Shown here piece by piece: positions 15,541-17,484 of a stretch of 17,484 bases of DNA. A program made the translations under genes and the position numbers. The stretch's first letter is position 1. Each line of letters starts with the position of its first letter. Where the stretch lies: NCBI GenBank assembly GCA_016748015.1, contig JAAOMT010000722.1, positions 37,342 through 54,825 of the forward strand. Direction: 5' to 3'. Below the pieces are notes generated by a model. The model had not been told where the DNA came from and did no database searches. It was given only the letters and a program-made list of their open reading frames with translations. Origin of the DNA: Geosiphon pyriformis (Eukaryota > Glomeromycota > Glomeromycetes > Archaeosporales > Geosiphonaceae).

Positions 15541-17484
15541 TTTGATTATATATACAATGATTATATTAATAAATTTTTAATAAATTTTAATTTGTTTGTT
15601 ATGTATAAAGTTTATAATAGCTTAAATTAAAGTAAATTTTTTTTTTTTTGGTAAAAAAATTTTTATGACTTTTTTGGTATAAAATAAAAAAGTATGAATT
15701 TTTTTTGTTAATTCTAAATTTGTGACAAAAATTTATAAAATTGAATTTAATATGAATTTTACTTTGTTTTTGGCTGTTGATGTTTTTATTAATAACATAA
15801 TCTAAATTAATAATAATTATATAACTATACAAAATATTTTGAATATTATTAATGAGATTTTTAAGATTAATAATATAGTAGTTAATTCAAATAAGACTAT
15901 AGTAATATTAATTGATATTAAAATTTAGAATATTTTATTAAATATAAGTAATTTTTTAATTTTTATTGCTAAAACTAATAAATTTTATTAATATTTAAAT
16001 ATTTATTTATTGAATAAAAATTTTTTCAATTTCAGTTTAAAAAAAACAGACTTAATTATATAGTTTTTTCTTTAATATTTTTGTATTTGGTTTTAATTGT
16101 TTTATAATTAATTATTAATTATAAATCTCAATTTAGCTTTATTAATAAAAATATTTATAAAAAATAAAATTGTCTAATTAAAAAGAGTTTAAAATTAAAA
16201 ACTAATTTGTTTTAGGATTTTTTAAGTAAAATTATTTATTACTTATTCTTTTATTTTTTGAAATTTTTTAATTAAATAAAAAAGAAAATAATATTGATTA
16301 TAAACTTTATTAATACTAATAAGATCTTTAACAAACTTTTTAAACATAAATTATTAGAATTATAAGTTTTAAGTTGGATTTTTCAAAACCACTTTAGTTT
16401 TTGGTTAAGTTAAAAATTAATTTTCTGACCAATTTTTTGGTTAATATTACCAGAATTTTTTTATACAATAAAGTTTTTTTAATAATTTATATGTTCAATA
16501 TATTTTGTTTTAAATATAATATTTTTGTCTTAAAAGTTTTGAGTTATTTTAAGTATTTTAAAATAGTTAAGTTTTTTTAAATATTTTAGCATAGTTTTTG
16601 TTAATTAATTTTTAAATAATTATAATAAGTGTTTTAATTAAAAAAAAATTGTTATTAAAAGCAATTGAATTTTAAGAGCTTTGTTTTTTTTTGGTTTTTA
16701 TTAATTTAGACTTTATTATTGTCAATAATTTGGTTAAAAATTATTTACAATTTTTTTAACTGTTATTTAAAATAAGTATATTAGATATAAATAATTTAAA
16801 TATTGTTTGTTTTAATTTAAAAAACTTATGTTTGCTTAAGATTACAATTTTTACAAATAACTTAGTTAAAAATTTTGGTTTATTTAATATTATTAATAAT
16901 ATAACAGCTTATTTTTTTAATTTAAATATAGATATAAATATAAAAGTCTATAATTTACTATTTTTTATCTTAATTAAATTGTAAGTTATAGTATTAACTC
17001 TTAAGTATATTTTAATATTTATAGAGTTATAATTTGTTTAGATAATCAAACAGTTTTAAATACTTGTTAAGCAAAATTAAATTTAATTATGTTAATTTTT
17101 ACAAAAGTTGTTAAGTAAAACACTATTATATAGTTAATATGATTAATAATAAAATATTTTATAAAAAATAATTAAAGATAAAAAAATATTTTGGTATTTT
17201 TAATAATAAATAAACTAATAAATTAATAATCTAATCTATTTTTTTAGTTTAATACTACTGTTTAATATTAAAAAAAGTTTTTGGTTGTAAATAGCAATAT
17301 TGTTTTTAGTAATATATATTACTTTAATTAATAAATAATAAAGTTTAATGTATTTCATAAAAAATTTATTTTAATTTTAATATTTTAAATTATTTATATA
17401 TTAATAATATTAATTAATATTTTGTTATTTTGGTTTAATACTTTGATTTATACATAATTATTAAGTATATTAGCAAAAATACAA
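15541..17484 (+). pseudogene. LINE ORF2 fossil: reverse transcriptase and RNase H regions, continues off the window
   Basis: Reading across frames, the order of blocks of a Glomeromycotina LINE ORF2 can be followed: FDYIYNDYINKF, then YKVYNSLN-stop-SK (the LDQGE block) and W..NFYDFF near 15600-15680, NSKFVTK, then VFINNII at 15782-15802 in place of the FVDD active-site box, QNILNIINEIFKINNIVVNS and NKTIVI, then KFY-stop-YLNIYLLNKNF (the RYLGIFLS block), later LQVLSW-like residues near 16370, NFLVNITRIFL, and an RNase H remnant (VIVLTLK near 16990, LDNQTVLNTC near 17040). Both catalytic Asp of the reverse transcriptase box are Asn here (GAT/GAC to AAT/AAC). Dozens of stops and several frameshifts; no CpG was seen in the whole fossil. 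Identification rests on block order recalled for the family, not on a search. Confidence 0.8.
16284..17484 (+). repeat. Inverted copy of LINE segment 3426-4744
   Basis: Colinear with the reverse complement of 3426-4744. It lacks the 103-base insertion of the other copy and so gives the empty site (near 17390-17400). Mismatches are mostly C/T or G/A in both directions. Confidence 0.88.

Noticed and set aside
15599-15832. 77-codon minus-strand ORF rich in Ile, Asn and Lys
   Set aside because: Antisense to the reverse transcriptase fossil; its composition is what AT-rich DNA gives by chance.

Overview
The window looks like nuclear DNA of an arbuscular mycorrhizal fungus (Glomeromycotina, most like Rhizophagus or a close relative; species not determined). 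Two things point there. The protein kinase genes have the layout of the large expanded kinase family of these fungi: a short Cys-rich head, the loop IARGGFGIIYKA, HRDLHSGN, a DLG in place of DFG, and a C-terminal HPEAVYTSR motif. The decayed retroelements match, residue for residue, the commonest Rhizophagus LINE family, as I remember that family. No RNA gene, CRISPR array or bacterial operon is present.

Layout. Bases 1-1225 hold a kinase gene on the minus strand, intact as far as seen and cut by the window edge. Bases 6401-7911 hold its inverted paralogue on the plus strand, broken by a 1-base frameshift. The two genes are head to head and lie in the arms of a large imperfect inverted repeat (1-1897 against 5325-7592). 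Between the arms sit a very AT-rich LINE fossil on the minus strand (1898-4744), itself hit by a 103-base retroelement tail with target-site duplication, and a much less decayed plus-strand retroelement 3' end (4745-5324) with an A-rich tail. The right arm carries an extra 408-base, CpG-containing block that the left arm lacks.

Bases 7912-17484 are a transposon graveyard with no intact gene: a featureless AT-rich stretch with ATT microsatellites (7912-10548), a LINE ORF1 fossil (10549-11244), two inverted copies of an unrecognised repeat with a fossil reading frame (11248-12535 and 13064-13944), another unrecognised fossil reading frame (13984-14301), and a LINE ORF2 fossil covering the reverse transcriptase and RNase H regions (15541-17484, running off the window). 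The last part of this ORF2 fossil is the inverted relative of bases 3426-4744.

Main themes. Host genes keep CpG and moderate GC, whereas the transposon fossils have almost no CpG and are worn down by C-to-T and G-to-A changes on both strands, as expected for methylated repeats. The two kinase copies are almost identical in their flank and intron sequence but sharply different in short coding patches, which suggests mosaic diversification of this kinase family.
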